The translations under genes were made by a program, and so were the position numbers. From the NCBI GenBank assembly GCA_963966765.1, contig CAXAAR010000036.1, positions 1 to 19,559 of the forward strand: 19,559 bases of DNA, in the 5' to 3' direction. Below the pieces are notes generated by a model that saw only the letters and a list, made by a program, of their open reading frames with translations, made no database searches and had not been told where the DNA came from. This stretch comes from Aequoribacter sp003520285 (GTDB lineage Bacteria; Pseudomonadota; Gammaproteobacteria; Pseudomonadales; Halieaceae). Shown in pieces: positions 7,601 through 15,803 of the stretch (its first letter is position 1; every line of letters begins with the position of its first letter).

Positions 7601-8527
7601 ATGACACACCCGAACCCTCGCATGCAGCAGGCGGGCAATACCAATCTAGCCGCCATGCTGAACATCGTCGCCGACCGCTGGGTTATACTCCTGCTCCGCG
7701 AACTCTATCTTGGCGCCAAGTCTTGGTCGCAATTTGTCGACGTATTGGATATATCGCCCGCTATCCTTAACAAACGACTCAAACTATTAATTGAGACCGG
7801 CTGCTTAAAAAAAGAATCGGTAGCGGGGAAACGCGAAACGCGTTATCTACTAACACAGGCAGGCAAAGACTTATATCCCTTCATGGCTGCAGCGCGAGAA
7901 TGGCAGATCCGCTGGGACAAAAGAAAAGGCGCCTTCGTATCTCCTCTGATGCACAACTGCGGGGCACCTTTGCGCACCTATTCAGCATGCGGAGCCTGTC
8001 ACAAAACACTGAAAGCACAAGAAATTAGGTTTTCGGCAGACGACCCCATCATCCCAGACAGCAAGGATTCTCGGCATTTTCGGTTATCAAGCACCGCAGG
8101 AGCAGACCGCAGAAGCCCGGGCGCGAAGGTCGGAAAGTTCATCCAGGTCATGGGCGACAGACGCGCTACTCTGATCATATCAGCACTCGGCCGAGGCGCT
8201 TTAAAGTTTGATGACATTAGCAAGGCAACCGGGCTTCATCCGGCAATAATCACCGAGCGCCTTCGCAAACTGCAATTACTTGGGCTGTGCCAACAGCGAC
8301 TCTATCAGGAACGCCCCGATCGCTTCGTGTACTCACTGACCGCGTCGGCACAAGACTTATTCGAAACCGCTACCCACCTGAGACAATGGGCCGAGCAGTG
8401 GCTCAAGGACACACATGACACCAATCCAGGCACACACCTTTTGTGCGACCAACCACTAAAAGCGCAACTGCGCTGCCAGAGTTGCCACAACGAGGTGGAC
8501 TTCGACAGCATTTACGCAGCAACCTAA
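7601..8527 (+). CDS. Tandem HxlR-type transcriptional regulator with two Cys/His clusters
   Basis: The 308-residue protein is a head-to-tail duplication. Each half has an HxlR-type winged helix-turn-helix (about 15-105 and 178-270; note VADRWVILLLRELYLGAKSW and VMGDRRATLIISALGRGALKF) and then a Cys/His cluster. The first has His118, Cys120, Cys130, Cys133 and His134; the second has His279, Cys282, Cys292, Cys295 and His296. The spacing resembles a small zinc ribbon. Ordinary HxlR regulators are about 110-150 residues and dimerise, so here one chain may mimic a dimer. HxlR proteins often respond to aldehydes, quinones or redox state. It sits alone between the oxygenase-thiolase pair and the SDR operon, and is the only regulator in the window. 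The ATG is chosen because a TGA stop (7565) lies in frame upstream and the next Met (7622) has no ribosome site. Confidence 0.85.
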   Translation: MTHPNPRMQQAGNTNLAAMLNIVADRWVILLLRELYLGAKSWSQFVDVLDISPAILNKRLKLLIETGCLKKESVAGKRETRYLLTQAGKDLYPFMAAAREWQIRWDKRKGAFVSPLMHNCGAPLRTYSACGACHKTLKAQEIRFSADDPIIPDSKDSRHFRLSSTAGADRRSPGAKVGKFIQVMGDRRATLIISALGRGALKFDDISKATGLHPAIITERLRKLQLLGLCQQRLYQERPDRFVYSLTASAQDLFETATHLRQWAEQWLKDTHDTNPGTHLLCDQPLKAQLRCQSCHNEVDFDSIYAAT

Positions 8528-8578
8528 GGCCCTGCCAAAAAATATCGACGCAAGCTTTCCTCGCAGAACCAGCGCCGC

Positions 8579-8607
8579 TTTACAAGCCAAATCTTATTTT
8601 GTAGTAT
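8579..8607 (+). promoter_or_regulatory. Candidate promoter of the SDR-ALDH-ligase operon
   Basis: TTTACA (8579-8584; five of six) and TAGTAT (8602-8607; four of six) are separated by 17 bases in the 121-base gap after the regulator. Transcription would start near 8614, which is the first base of motif copy D. The leader would be about 35 bases. Confidence 0.48.
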
Positions 8608-8613
8608 CTGTTA

Positions 8614-8627
8614 CTTCAATAAAAAAA
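8614..8627 (+). promoter_or_regulatory. CTTCAATA motif, copy D (SDR operon start site)
   Basis: The plus strand reads CTTCAATAAAAAAA, six bases after the predicted -10 box, so it covers the expected transcription start. This is a classic place for a repressor. It shares ACTTCAATA with copies B and C. Confidence 0.55.
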
Positions 8628-8648
8628 CCAATAAACGCGGACGCCAAA

Positions 8649-9428
8649 ATGACTGAATTTAATAACCCTGCGCTTAATACCCTACCACCAACACACAGCA
8701 CGCTTCTTGTTTTTGGCGGCTGTGGCGGTATAGGCCGATGCATCGTCGATTCTGCAAACGAGCTCGGTTTACGCGTTGCCGTCGCCGACCTACCGCAATC
8801 AATAGAACAAAATCCACCGCCAGACGGAGTCGTCGCTCTATCTTGCGACGCGACACACAGCGATCAGATTAAACAGGTGTGCGACTCCTTACAGGACACT
8901 TGGGGACACGTGCGTGCCGTAATAAACTTAGTTGGATTCACTAAAGAGCAAGTCCCAGTGGCAGAGATGAGCGAGTCAGAGTGGGACGAAATTCTCGATG
9001 GTACCTTGCGAAGCGCATTTTTGATCGCCCACCACGTGCATCCGCTTCTCGCTTCGAGCGAAGAGGGAATACTGATTAACACGTCCTCAACCTTTGGCGT
9101 GTCAGTCCCTTACACGGGCTACGCTCCTTATGGCGTAGCCAAAGCGGGCATCATTAATTTAACACGCGCTTTGGCAACAGAGTTTGCACCCAATATTCGC
9201 GTGAATGCGATCGCGCCGGGCCTTATTGATACGGCCTTTTTGCAGGGCGGAACAGGGCGCCCACCCAAGACAAGCCGCGTAAACTCAGAAGCCGCCTTAT
9301 CCAAAGTCGCATTGAAGCGAATTGGTCGCCCAGAGGATATCGCCGGCATGGCCATGTTTTTAATCAGCCCCGCGGCAAGCTATATCACCAGCCAAACCCT
9401 ACACGTTAACGGGGGCATGTGGTCGTGA
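8649..9428 (+). CDS. Short-chain dehydrogenase/reductase (SDR)
   Basis: This 259-residue classical SDR has a Rossmann glycine motif GGCGGIG (23-29) after the first strand. An acidic Asp at the end of the second strand (VAVADLPQ) indicates NAD(H) rather than NADP(H). The catalytic set is Ser146/147 (INTSSTFG), Tyr161 and Lys165 (YGVAK). The usual NNAG after strand 4 is altered to NLVG. The C-terminus is the normal PAASYITSQTLHVNGGMW. It would oxidise an alcohol, such as a 3-hydroxyacyl-CoA or a terpenoid alcohol, or reduce the corresponding ketone. It is first in a compact run whose next gene overlaps its stop. The ribosome site is weak (GCGGA at about 8637-8641). Confidence 0.9.
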   Translation: MTEFNNPALNTLPPTHSTLLVFGGCGGIGRCIVDSANELGLRVAVADLPQSIEQNPPPDGVVALSCDATHSDQIKQVCDSLQDTWGHVRAVINLVGFTKEQVPVAEMSESEWDEILDGTLRSAFLIAHHVHPLLASSEEGILINTSSTFGVSVPYTGYAPYGVAKAGIINLTRALATEFAPNIRVNAIAPGLIDTAFLQGGTGRPPKTSRVNSEAALSKVALKRIGRPEDIAGMAMFLISPAASYITSQTLHVNGGMWS

Positions 9429-10927
9429 TCCCAAGTGAATTCGAAGTCCTTATCCGTGATGTCAAGCCGTTCATTGATGGCAAAGCGGTTGAACCCTCTA
9501 ACGCCGAACGCCTACCCATTGTTTACCCAGGCACTGGAGAGGTGGTCGCTGAATTGCTCGAATCTGACCGCAGTGTTGTAGATGCTGCGACTCAAGCAGC
9601 CCACGCAAGTTTAACGTCTGGCATCTGGCGCAACACGAATAGCGAAGAGAAGCGCGCCGTTTTTAACCGAGTGATCGAGCTAACACAGCTGCACATCGAT
9701 GAGCTTGCCGTTTTAGAATCGATTAATACCGGGCAGACACTGCTGTATTCACGCTATGCGCAACTACCTCGTGTGTTTGGTAGCTTCCGTTTTTACGCTG
9801 ATTACATTAATCAGATGACCGAGCAAGCTACCCATGATCCCAGCGTTGCCATGCGGGTTGTGACTCGCCAACCTCTTGGAGTAGTGGGATTAATTTCGTC
9901 GTCGAACGCACCAACAGCACTTGCCGCAACAAAAATCGCCGCTGCCCTAGCGTTTGGTAACAGCTGCGTTCTTAAGACCTCCGAGAACACCCCGCTCGCC
10001 CTATACCGCTTTGTTGAGTTACTGCATGAAGCTGGCGTTCCCAACGGGGTTGTGAACTACGTGAACGGCCGCGGCCATGTTACCGGCGACGCGATGGCAG
10101 CACACCCAGACATTCGTGGCATTTCGTTTACCGGAGGCACAGCTACTGCAAAGCACATTGCGGCCACAGGTGCGCACACATTAAAGCGTTTAGATATGGA
10201 ACTCGGCGGTAAATCAGCCAACATTATCATGCCATCGTGCGACATAGATCGGGCATTAGATGCGGCTCTGCTGTCAATTTATACGAACAACGGACAACAA
10301 TGTTTTGCGGGAAGTCGCATTTTAGTGCATCGGCAAATTGCAGATGATTTCATACAAAGGTTCTGCGCCAGAGCCGCCGCCATAAAGGTAGGTAACCCTT
10401 TTGACTCCGGCAGCGAAAACGGGCCCTTAGCCTGTCAGGGGCACTTCGAACGCTTGCAAAAGTTTAGCCAGTTAGCACGTGAAGAATCTACGATATTGGT
10501 AGGGGGTACACCGCTAGAAACTGATAGCGGCGGATTCTATTTCCCGGCAACCGCCGCTCTGGCAGACAGCAACAGCAACGCCTTATGCCAGCAAGAGATT
10601 TTTGGGCCATTCGCCACCTTTTTAATAATCGATGATATACAAGAAGCGATTGCAATCGCGAATGATTCAGCCTACGGCTTAGTCTCGTACATATGGACCA
10701 ATAATCACGCAGAAGCTATGGCAGCCTCACAGCAAATCGAAGCTGGCTTAACTTTAGTGAACACGCCTCTTATGGGTCTCGATTTGCGTCTACCCTTCGG
10801 TGGTTTCAAGCAAAGTGCTATTGGACGAGAAGGCGCAAGAGGCGCACAAGCCTTCTACACAGAGGAAAAAACGACGGTATTTTCAAGTAGTATTGCGCCT
10901 TTGCCACAGATCGGTATCACTCAGTAG
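9425..10927 (+). CDS. NAD(P)-dependent aldehyde dehydrogenase
   Basis: The protein has about 500 residues, the usual ALDH length. Catalytic residues are visible: Cys293 (NNGQQCFAGSR), the general base Glu259 (MELGGKS) and the oxyanion Asn161 (SSSNAPTALAATK, where most ALDHs have PWN). FTGGTATA, EIFGPF and the C-terminal LPFGGFKQSAIGREG are also present. It oxidises an aldehyde to the acid in the cytoplasm, and products of the upstream oxygenase are logical substrates. The GTG at 9425 is chosen because it forms a GTGA overlap with the SDR stop and lies nine bases after GGGGG (9411-9415); a GTG at 9419 is possible but only three bases from it. Overlap implies translational coupling to the SDR. 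The aldehyde cannot be named from sequence. Confidence 0.92.
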   Translation: MIPSEFEVLIRDVKPFIDGKAVEPSNAERLPIVYPGTGEVVAELLESDRSVVDAATQAAHASLTSGIWRNTNSEEKRAVFNRVIELTQLHIDELAVLESINTGQTLLYSRYAQLPRVFGSFRFYADYINQMTEQATHDPSVAMRVVTRQPLGVVGLISSSNAPTALAATKIAAALAFGNSCVLKTSENTPLALYRFVELLHEAGVPNGVVNYVNGRGHVTGDAMAAHPDIRGISFTGGTATAKHIAATGAHTLKRLDMELGGKSANIIMPSCDIDRALDAALLSIYTNNGQQCFAGSRILVHRQIADDFIQRFCARAAAIKVGNPFDSGSENGPLACQGHFERLQKFSQLAREESTILVGGTPLETDSGGFYFPATAALADSNSNALCQQEIFGPFATFLIIDDIQEAIAIANDSAYGLVSYIWTNNHAEAMAASQQIEAGLTLVNTPLMGLDLRLPFGGFKQSAIGREGARGAQAFYTEEKTTVFSSSIAPLPQIGITQ

Positions 10928-10935
10928 GCACATCC

Positions 10936-12603
10936 ATGGACGCTGAAACATCAAGAGTGACGCAATACACTGCACTTGGCTGGTGGGGCACACGCACACT
11001 GTATGACCAGTTTAGCGAGAACGTCGAAAGAGTCCCAAACCGCTGTGCTCTGGTAGACGCACCTGATCGCACTAACTGGACTGGCGGCAAGCCGCAGCGG
11101 CTAGATTATCAAGCACTTAATGCAAAAGTGGAGCAATGGTCAGCGTACCTGCACGCTGAGGGGATTCGGCGCGGCGATATTGTGTTGACCCAATTGCCCA
11201 ACATCCATGAACTTGTGGTGCTCATACTGGCTTGCTTTCGAGTAGGAGCTATTATCAGCCCTGTACTCGTGCAGTTTGATCAAAATGAATTGAACCAGAT
11301 CTGCGATCAGCTCAAACCCAAGTTAATCGTCACAACAACCTGGTTTAAAAAACGCAAGCTCAGCGCGACACTTCAACCCATCGCTGACCGTCTAGACGCG
11401 TCCTGCTGGTTATGCGATGAGCCATCCAGTTTTCCTGACGTTAACCGTGGTGTGAATACTGCCGACGCGGCGCCAAAAGCAAACGATGTCGCCACAATAT
11501 GTTGGACTTCGGGCACCGAGGGAGCACCGAAAGGTGTCATGCGCACCCACAACCAATGGCTAGCCACCGGTCGTTTGATGGCTGAAAGTTCGCAGCTGCG
11601 TGAGGGTGATAAATTGCTAAATACACGTCCGCTTGTAAATATGGCCGCCATCGGCGGCAGCCTGTGCTCATGGCTGTTTTGTGCTGGTACGCTCGTCTTG
11701 CATCATCCCTTAGATATTCATCTAGCGGTCCAACAAATTTGCAGCGAGCGTATTAACGTAACGTTCATGCCACCTGCTTTTATTGTTTCCTTACTGAAAG
11801 ACCCAGATTTACGAGCCACAGCCGACCTCAGTTCCCTGAGAGTATTAGGGTCTGGGTCCGCCGCTATACCTGACTGGGCGATTTTAGAATTCGAACGAGA
11901 GTTTGAAGTCTCACTCATCAACTTTTTTGGGTCAAACGAAGGTATCGGGTTGGTGAGTACAGCGAGTGAGATACCCAACCCATTGTTACGAGCCACCCTG
12001 TTCCCGCGCTTTGGTGTTGATGGTTTTGAGTGGCCATCGGTGCCTACAGCCAGCGAGATGATCACTAAATTGGTCGATCTTGAGACACAGTCAGAAATAA
12101 CCGAGCCTAATGTCAGCGGCGAGCTCCGAGTCCAAGGTAGCACAATTTTTGATCGATATTTCGATTCACCCGAGACCACCGAACAAGCGTTTGACGCACA
12201 GGGCTTTTATCGCTCCGGCGATCTTTTTGAGATCGCAGGCGAGGGTGAACTCGCGAAGTACTACCGTTTTGTTGGCCGCTGTAAAGAAGTAATTATTCGC
12301 GGTGGTTTTAACGTTGCGCCTGCTGAACTCGACAATCTATTGTCAGAGCATCCAGCTATCACCGAGGTAGCCGCATATGGGTATCCTGACGATCGACTGG
12401 GTGAAAGAATCGGTGTCGCGGCAGTGGTGCGCAATGGTCTGTCTTTAACGCTTGAAGACATTAAAGAATACTTACGAAAAAGGCATGTGGCGGTTTTCAA
12501 GCTGCCCGAGCACCTGCTCATACTGCCACAACTTCCAAGAAACGGCTTATTCAAAGTACTTCGACGCGAGCTTACGACTATACACAAAGAGCGAGCCTTA
12601 TGA
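10936..12603 (+). CDS. AMP-dependent acyl-CoA synthetase/ligase
   Basis: This 555-residue ANL-superfamily enzyme has the ATP-binding loop TSGTEGAPKG at 191-200. The hinge and C-terminal domain read GRCKEVIIRGGFNVAPAE, and the catalytic lysine is Lys540 (RNGLFKVLRREL). The N-terminal GWWGTRTLYDQF resembles cyclohexanecarboxylate/medium-chain acyl-CoA ligases. It activates a carboxylic acid as acyl-AMP and then acyl-CoA, most simply the acid made by the preceding aldehyde dehydrogenase. The gene starts eight bases after the ALDH stop, with AGG overlapping that stop region. It ends in an ATGA overlap with the next gene, so it is part of a coupled operon. The exact acid is not deducible. Confidence 0.92.
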   Translation: MDAETSRVTQYTALGWWGTRTLYDQFSENVERVPNRCALVDAPDRTNWTGGKPQRLDYQALNAKVEQWSAYLHAEGIRRGDIVLTQLPNIHELVVLILACFRVGAIISPVLVQFDQNELNQICDQLKPKLIVTTTWFKKRKLSATLQPIADRLDASCWLCDEPSSFPDVNRGVNTADAAPKANDVATICWTSGTEGAPKGVMRTHNQWLATGRLMAESSQLREGDKLLNTRPLVNMAAIGGSLCSWLFCAGTLVLHHPLDIHLAVQQICSERINVTFMPPAFIVSLLKDPDLRATADLSSLRVLGSGSAAIPDWAILEFEREFEVSLINFFGSNEGIGLVSTASEIPNPLLRATLFPRFGVDGFEWPSVPTASEMITKLVDLETQSEITEPNVSGELRVQGSTIFDRYFDSPETTEQAFDAQGFYRSGDLFEIAGEGELAKYYRFVGRCKEVIIRGGFNVAPAELDNLLSEHPAITEVAAYGYPDDRLGERIGVAAVVRNGLSLTLEDIKEYLRKRHVAVFKLPEHLLILPQLPRNGLFKVLRRELTTIHKERAL

Positions 12604-13561
12604 CAAACCCACTCGCCTTGCCCAACGTCCGATTACCCACATTTGTAGCGCCCATGTTCTTGGTTTCTGGTGTAGAGCTCGTCCATGCCGCTTGCGCCAG
12701 TGATCTGCCTGCCAGCTTCCCGGCCGCCAATGCCCGCACGACTGAAATCTTAGAAGAATGGTTAATCGAGATCTGTCGACTCCATAATCCAACATGTTCT
12801 GCGCCCTGGGGTGTAAACCTGAATACTCATCGTTTAAACCCCAGACTTAAACACGACCTACAAATCATTTGTAAGTACCAAGCACCTTTCGTTGTAACCG
12901 CCTTGGGTGCACCAGCGGCGGTGGTTGATGCCATCCACAGCTACGGTGGTTTGGTGCTTGCGGATGTCGCTAGCGTATATCACGCCCGAAAGCTTTTACT
13001 CTTGGGGTTGATGCGTTGATCTTGGTCATGGCGGGAGCCGGAGGCCATACCGGGCAATTATCGCCACTCGCATTCATTAATGAAGTCAGACAATTTTGGG
13101 ATGGCCCCATTATCGCCGCTGGCGCGGTCAGTACGGGGGCGGATATTGTCTCGATGCTAGCAGCTGGTGCCGACTACGCCTACATGGGCACGCGATTTAT
13201 TGCGAGTCAAGAAAGCATGGCAAAAGATTCATATCGCGAAATGCTGATTCAAAGTCAGGCAGACGATATCATTTGCACCAAAGCATTTACGGGCATTGCC
13301 AACAACATGCTCCGTCCTTCAATTGCCAAGGCGGGCATTGATCCTGACAATATCCCCTCCCATGAGCGTAGCACCCTAAATTTTGACGATCCTCACACCA
13401 ACTCCAAAGCTTGGCGCGACATCTGGTCGGCGGGACAAGGCGTCGGTAGTATTCATCATGCGCCACCCATTGCAGAATTGGTGGCAAGTTTACGGGACGA
13501 ATACGACCAAGCATTAACATTTGCGATCGATCGTCTTACAAACTACAAGAACGGCCAATGA
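12600..13561 (+). pseudogene. Nitronate monooxygenase-like FMN protein, interrupted by a one-base frameshift
   Basis: Two frames together make one family-length protein of about 320 residues. The first (12600-13019) carries the N-terminal barrel part: LPTFVAPMFLVSG, SFPAANARTTEIL, GVNLNTHR, VVTALGAP and GGLVLADVASVYHARK. The second (13016-13561) carries LVMAGAGGHTG, the FMN-phosphate region IIAAGAVSTG, GADYAYMGTRFIA, and FTGIANNMLRPSI. Continuous family-like reading (ARKAFTLGVDALILVMAGAGG) returns if one A is added in the AAA at 12989-12991. Members are FMN enzymes of the 2-nitropropane dioxygenase/enoyl-reductase type. The start forms ATGA with the ligase stop. Everything outside the shift looks intact, so a recent mutation, a sequencing error in the A-run, or a -1 ribosomal slip are all possible. 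Confidence 0.82.
12987..12995 (+). other. Frameshift point with A_AAG slip tetramer
   Basis: In frame the sequence is CGA AAG CTT. A -1 slip of the lysyl-tRNA from AAG (12990-12992) to AAA (12989-12991) gives CGA AAA GCT TTT and exactly restores the family-like reading. A_AAG is a known slippery tetramer in bacterial -1 frameshifting. I see no Shine-Dalgarno-like stimulator or stem-loop at the usual short distance; the nearest fold (ATGGC...GCCAT, from about 13027) is over 30 bases away. Confidence 0.5.
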
Positions 13562-13612
13562 CAATGGCCGCACGTATTATTACTCGAGTTGTTTCATTCA
13601 ATAAGGTGACTT

Positions 13613-14407
13613 ATGTCCTGTGACTTACCCGACTACAGCGTTCATGGCCACGGTGAGATCACCGTATTTCTACTACACGGTGCATTCGGTGCAAAAGAAT
13701 ACTGGCGCTCACAAATGCAGGCACTCACTCAAGCAGGCTATCGTGTTGTCGCTTGGGATGCACCAGGATACGGCATCAGCCCATTGCCTGAGGTCTTGAA
13801 TGTTGAGACAGCAGCAGAACGCTGTGTCGCACTTATCAAAGCACAGGGATCTGACAAGAACGTTGTGCTCGGCCATTCAATGGGCGGAATGATCGCGCAA
13901 CGCACCTTCGACTATGCACCCGATTCCGTTCATGCGCTTATTTTGTCAGCCACCAGCGCCGCATTTGGGGGCAAAGGCGGCGACTGGCAGAAAGCTTTTG
14001 TCAGAGATCGAGTAGCGCCTTTAGATGCCGGCCAAACCATTCCCGAGTACGCGCCAAAGATGTTACGAAAAATGATGCATCCCGGCGCCTCGGGTGAGAC
14101 CGTAGACCTCGTAATCAGTACCGTAAGCTTGATGCGCGAAGAGACCTTTCGCGCAGCGATTCAAGCGGTCTCGGAGTTTGAGGGTCGCGATATCATTGCA
14201 AAAATGAACCACTACCAATTGCCCGTACAATGCATCGCTGGCGAGCTCGATTTAAGTGCGGCACCACCTGCAGTGATGGAAAAATTAGCCAGCAAAATCG
14301 ACGGAGCGGATTATGCTTGTATTATGGGCACTGGTCATTTCGCTTGGGCCGAATCACCCAACGAATTCAATGCTACAGTGTTGGATTTTCTTAAACGCCG
14401 AGTTTAA
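13613..14407 (+). CDS. Alpha/beta hydrolase 1
   Basis: The 264-residue alpha/beta-fold enzyme has the oxyanion motif LLHGAFG near residue 21. Its nucleophile elbow is GHSMGG with Ser89, the acid is Asp213 (GELDLSAAP) and the base is His242 (GTGHFAWAESP). There is no signal peptide, so it acts in the cytoplasm. It resembles 3-oxoadipate enol-lactonase and meta-cleavage product hydrolases in layout, but the substrate (ester, lactone, or C-C bond) cannot be fixed. The ribosome site AAGGTG (13603-13608) supports the ATG. It begins 51 bases after the nitronate monooxygenase gene and probably ends that operon. A closely similar paralogue lies at 15908, on the other side of the P450. Confidence 0.9.
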   Translation: MSCDLPDYSVHGHGEITVFLLHGAFGAKEYWRSQMQALTQAGYRVVAWDAPGYGISPLPEVLNVETAAERCVALIKAQGSDKNVVLGHSMGGMIAQRTFDYAPDSVHALILSATSAAFGGKGGDWQKAFVRDRVAPLDAGQTIPEYAPKMLRKMMHPGASGETVDLVISTVSLMREETFRAAIQAVSEFEGRDIIAKMNHYQLPVQCIAGELDLSAAPPAVMEKLASKIDGADYACIMGTGHFAWAESPNEFNATVLDFLKRRV

Positions 14408-14518
14408 AAATAAGCCGCCTCTGTGTTCATCACAGCGTCGTCTAGTAATAGCCCCATTGTCGACAGAGACCACTATTTTTAGCTTTGACTTGTGGCCGAA
14501 AGATCAGCACTGCACACA

Positions 14519-15745
14519 TTATGCTGGCGAAGCATTCAGCTCCACCCAAACGCTTTTGGGGCCACGAAATCCCATATTGTATGGCCAATCGATCTGCTGC
14601 TCGGGCACCAAACTCATCTTGGGATATGTAGCAATAAGTTCCTCCAAAAGCACGGTAAGCTCGAGCTTCGCCAGCTGTGCACCCAAGCAAAAGTGGATGC
14701 CTTTCCCAAACGCCACATGACGCCGAGCATTTTCACGACCAATGTCAAACTGCTCACCATTAAAAAATTCAGTTTCATCGCGATTTGCTGAAACAATCGA
14801 CATTAGGATATTCGCACCCGCGGGTACATCGAGACCCGCTATCGTCGTATCGTATCTTGCCCGTCGGCGCCAGGTAATTAGAGGCGGTGTATAGCGAAGC
14901 CCCTCTTCGACAGCGTTGGGAATGAGCTTTGGGTTATCGACCAGCTTTCGCCACTGATCAGGGTTCTGCATCAGCGAGAGCAGTAGCCCTCCGGCTGCGT
15001 TGGTGGTCGTTTCGTGGCCTGCAAGCATAACACCATGAATCAGACTGTGAATCTCATTCATGGTAAGCACCGAATCATCCCCATTACGCGCCGCAAGCAA
15101 ATGACTAGCGTAATCGCAACCAGGAGCCCGCTCCCGAGCAGAGACTAGGGCTTTGCAGTAATTCCAATAGTCAACCAATGCATGAGCAGCTGCCACCTCT
15201 GTCTCTTCGTCAAGCACCCCCCAAACCATGTTAAAGCGGTTATCCGCCCACTGTTTTATTTTAAATGCGTCGGTCTCCGGCGCGCCTAGCAATAAAAACA
15301 AGACCTTTGCGGGAAGCTCATAGGTAACGTCTTTGACCAGGTCTATGCGATTTTCCCCTTTCAGCGCTTCTAGGGCAGTACGAGTTAAACGTACAATGTC
15401 GGGCTTTAGCGCAGCATATTGTCGCGCATTCAGAAATCCCGATGAAATTTCTCTAATACGAGTGTGCTTTGGCGCATCAGTATTCGCCTGCGTTGGTTCG
15501 CGGGTAAACCCACCCTCCTGCAAGATCTTGGTGACTCGGTCAGAGAACGGCCGAATCGGTGACTGTGAGTTCACCGCGGAATAGGATTCAGGATCGCTAA
15601 AAATGGCCAAAATATCGTCGCGACGAGTGACGACATAGCAATTGAGCTCATTGCAAAAAAACACGGGTTGCCGCTGCCTTGCCTCGCGGTACACCATGTG
15701 CATATTGCCTGACTCGAACGGTCGAAATTCCTCTTCTACCCCCAT
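14519..15745 (-). CDS. Cytochrome P450 (bacterial soluble class)
   Basis: This 408-residue P450 has no membrane anchor. The I-helix motif is AGHETTT (242-248), with the acid-alcohol pair replaced by Glu-Thr as in many bacterial P450s. The ExxR motif is Glu281-Arg284 (EGLRYTPP). The haem loop FGKGIHFCLG carries the iron ligand Cys353. The enzyme would hydroxylate an apolar substrate with electrons from a ferredoxin or similar partner, but no redox-partner gene is in the window. It is transcribed alone, against its neighbours, from a promoter at 15775-15803. AAAGGGGG about seven bases upstream supports the ATG. The 111-base convergent gap (14408-14518) has only a 5-bp stem (14421-14435) and no clear terminator. 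Hydroxylation of a terpenoid or polyene fragment fits the context but is inference. Confidence 0.93.
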   Translation of the reverse strand: MGVEEEFRPFESGNMHMVYREARQRQPVFFCNELNCYVVTRRDDILAIFSDPESYSAVNSQSPIRPFSDRVTKILQEGGFTREPTQANTDAPKHTRIREISSGFLNARQYAALKPDIVRLTRTALEALKGENRIDLVKDVTYELPAKVLFLLLGAPETDAFKIKQWADNRFNMVWGVLDEETEVAAAHALVDYWNYCKALVSARERAPGCDYASHLLAARNGDDSVLTMNEIHSLIHGVMLAGHETTTNAAGGLLLSLMQNPDQWRKLVDNPKLIPNAVEEGLRYTPPLITWRRRARYDTTIAGLDVPAGANILMSIVSANRDETEFFNGEQFDIGRENARRHVAFGKGIHFCLGAQLAKLELTVLLEELIATYPKMSLVPEQQIDWPYNMGFRGPKSVWVELNASPA

Positions 15746-15774
15746 GAAATGCCCCCTTTGCCCAACAACAAATT

Positions 15775-15803
15775 TTTATAAATCTTGTTAGAGTCTGACG
15801 CAA
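15775..15803 (-). promoter_or_regulatory. Candidate promoter of the P450 gene
   Basis: On the minus strand TTGCGT (15798-15803) and TATAAA (15775-15780) are 17 bases apart. The -10 box is good (five of six) and the -35 box poor (three of six), as expected for a regulated promoter. Transcription would start near 15768, giving a leader of about 22 bases that includes the ribosome site. Confidence 0.45.

Noticed and set aside
11718..12179. A 153-codon open frame on the minus strand inside the acyl-CoA ligase gene.
   Set aside because: It lies wholly inside a well-supported ligase frame, with no recognisable domain or ribosome site; a shadow frame.
13597..13603. TTCAATA before hydrolase 1 as a fifth copy of the shared motif.
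   Set aside because: It lacks the leading C and the A-rich tail, and it merges into the ribosome site; likely coincidence.
14421..14435. Stem CTGTG-TTCAT-CACAG after hydrolase 1 as a terminator.
   Set aside because: Only 5 bp, no T-run on either side; too weak to call.
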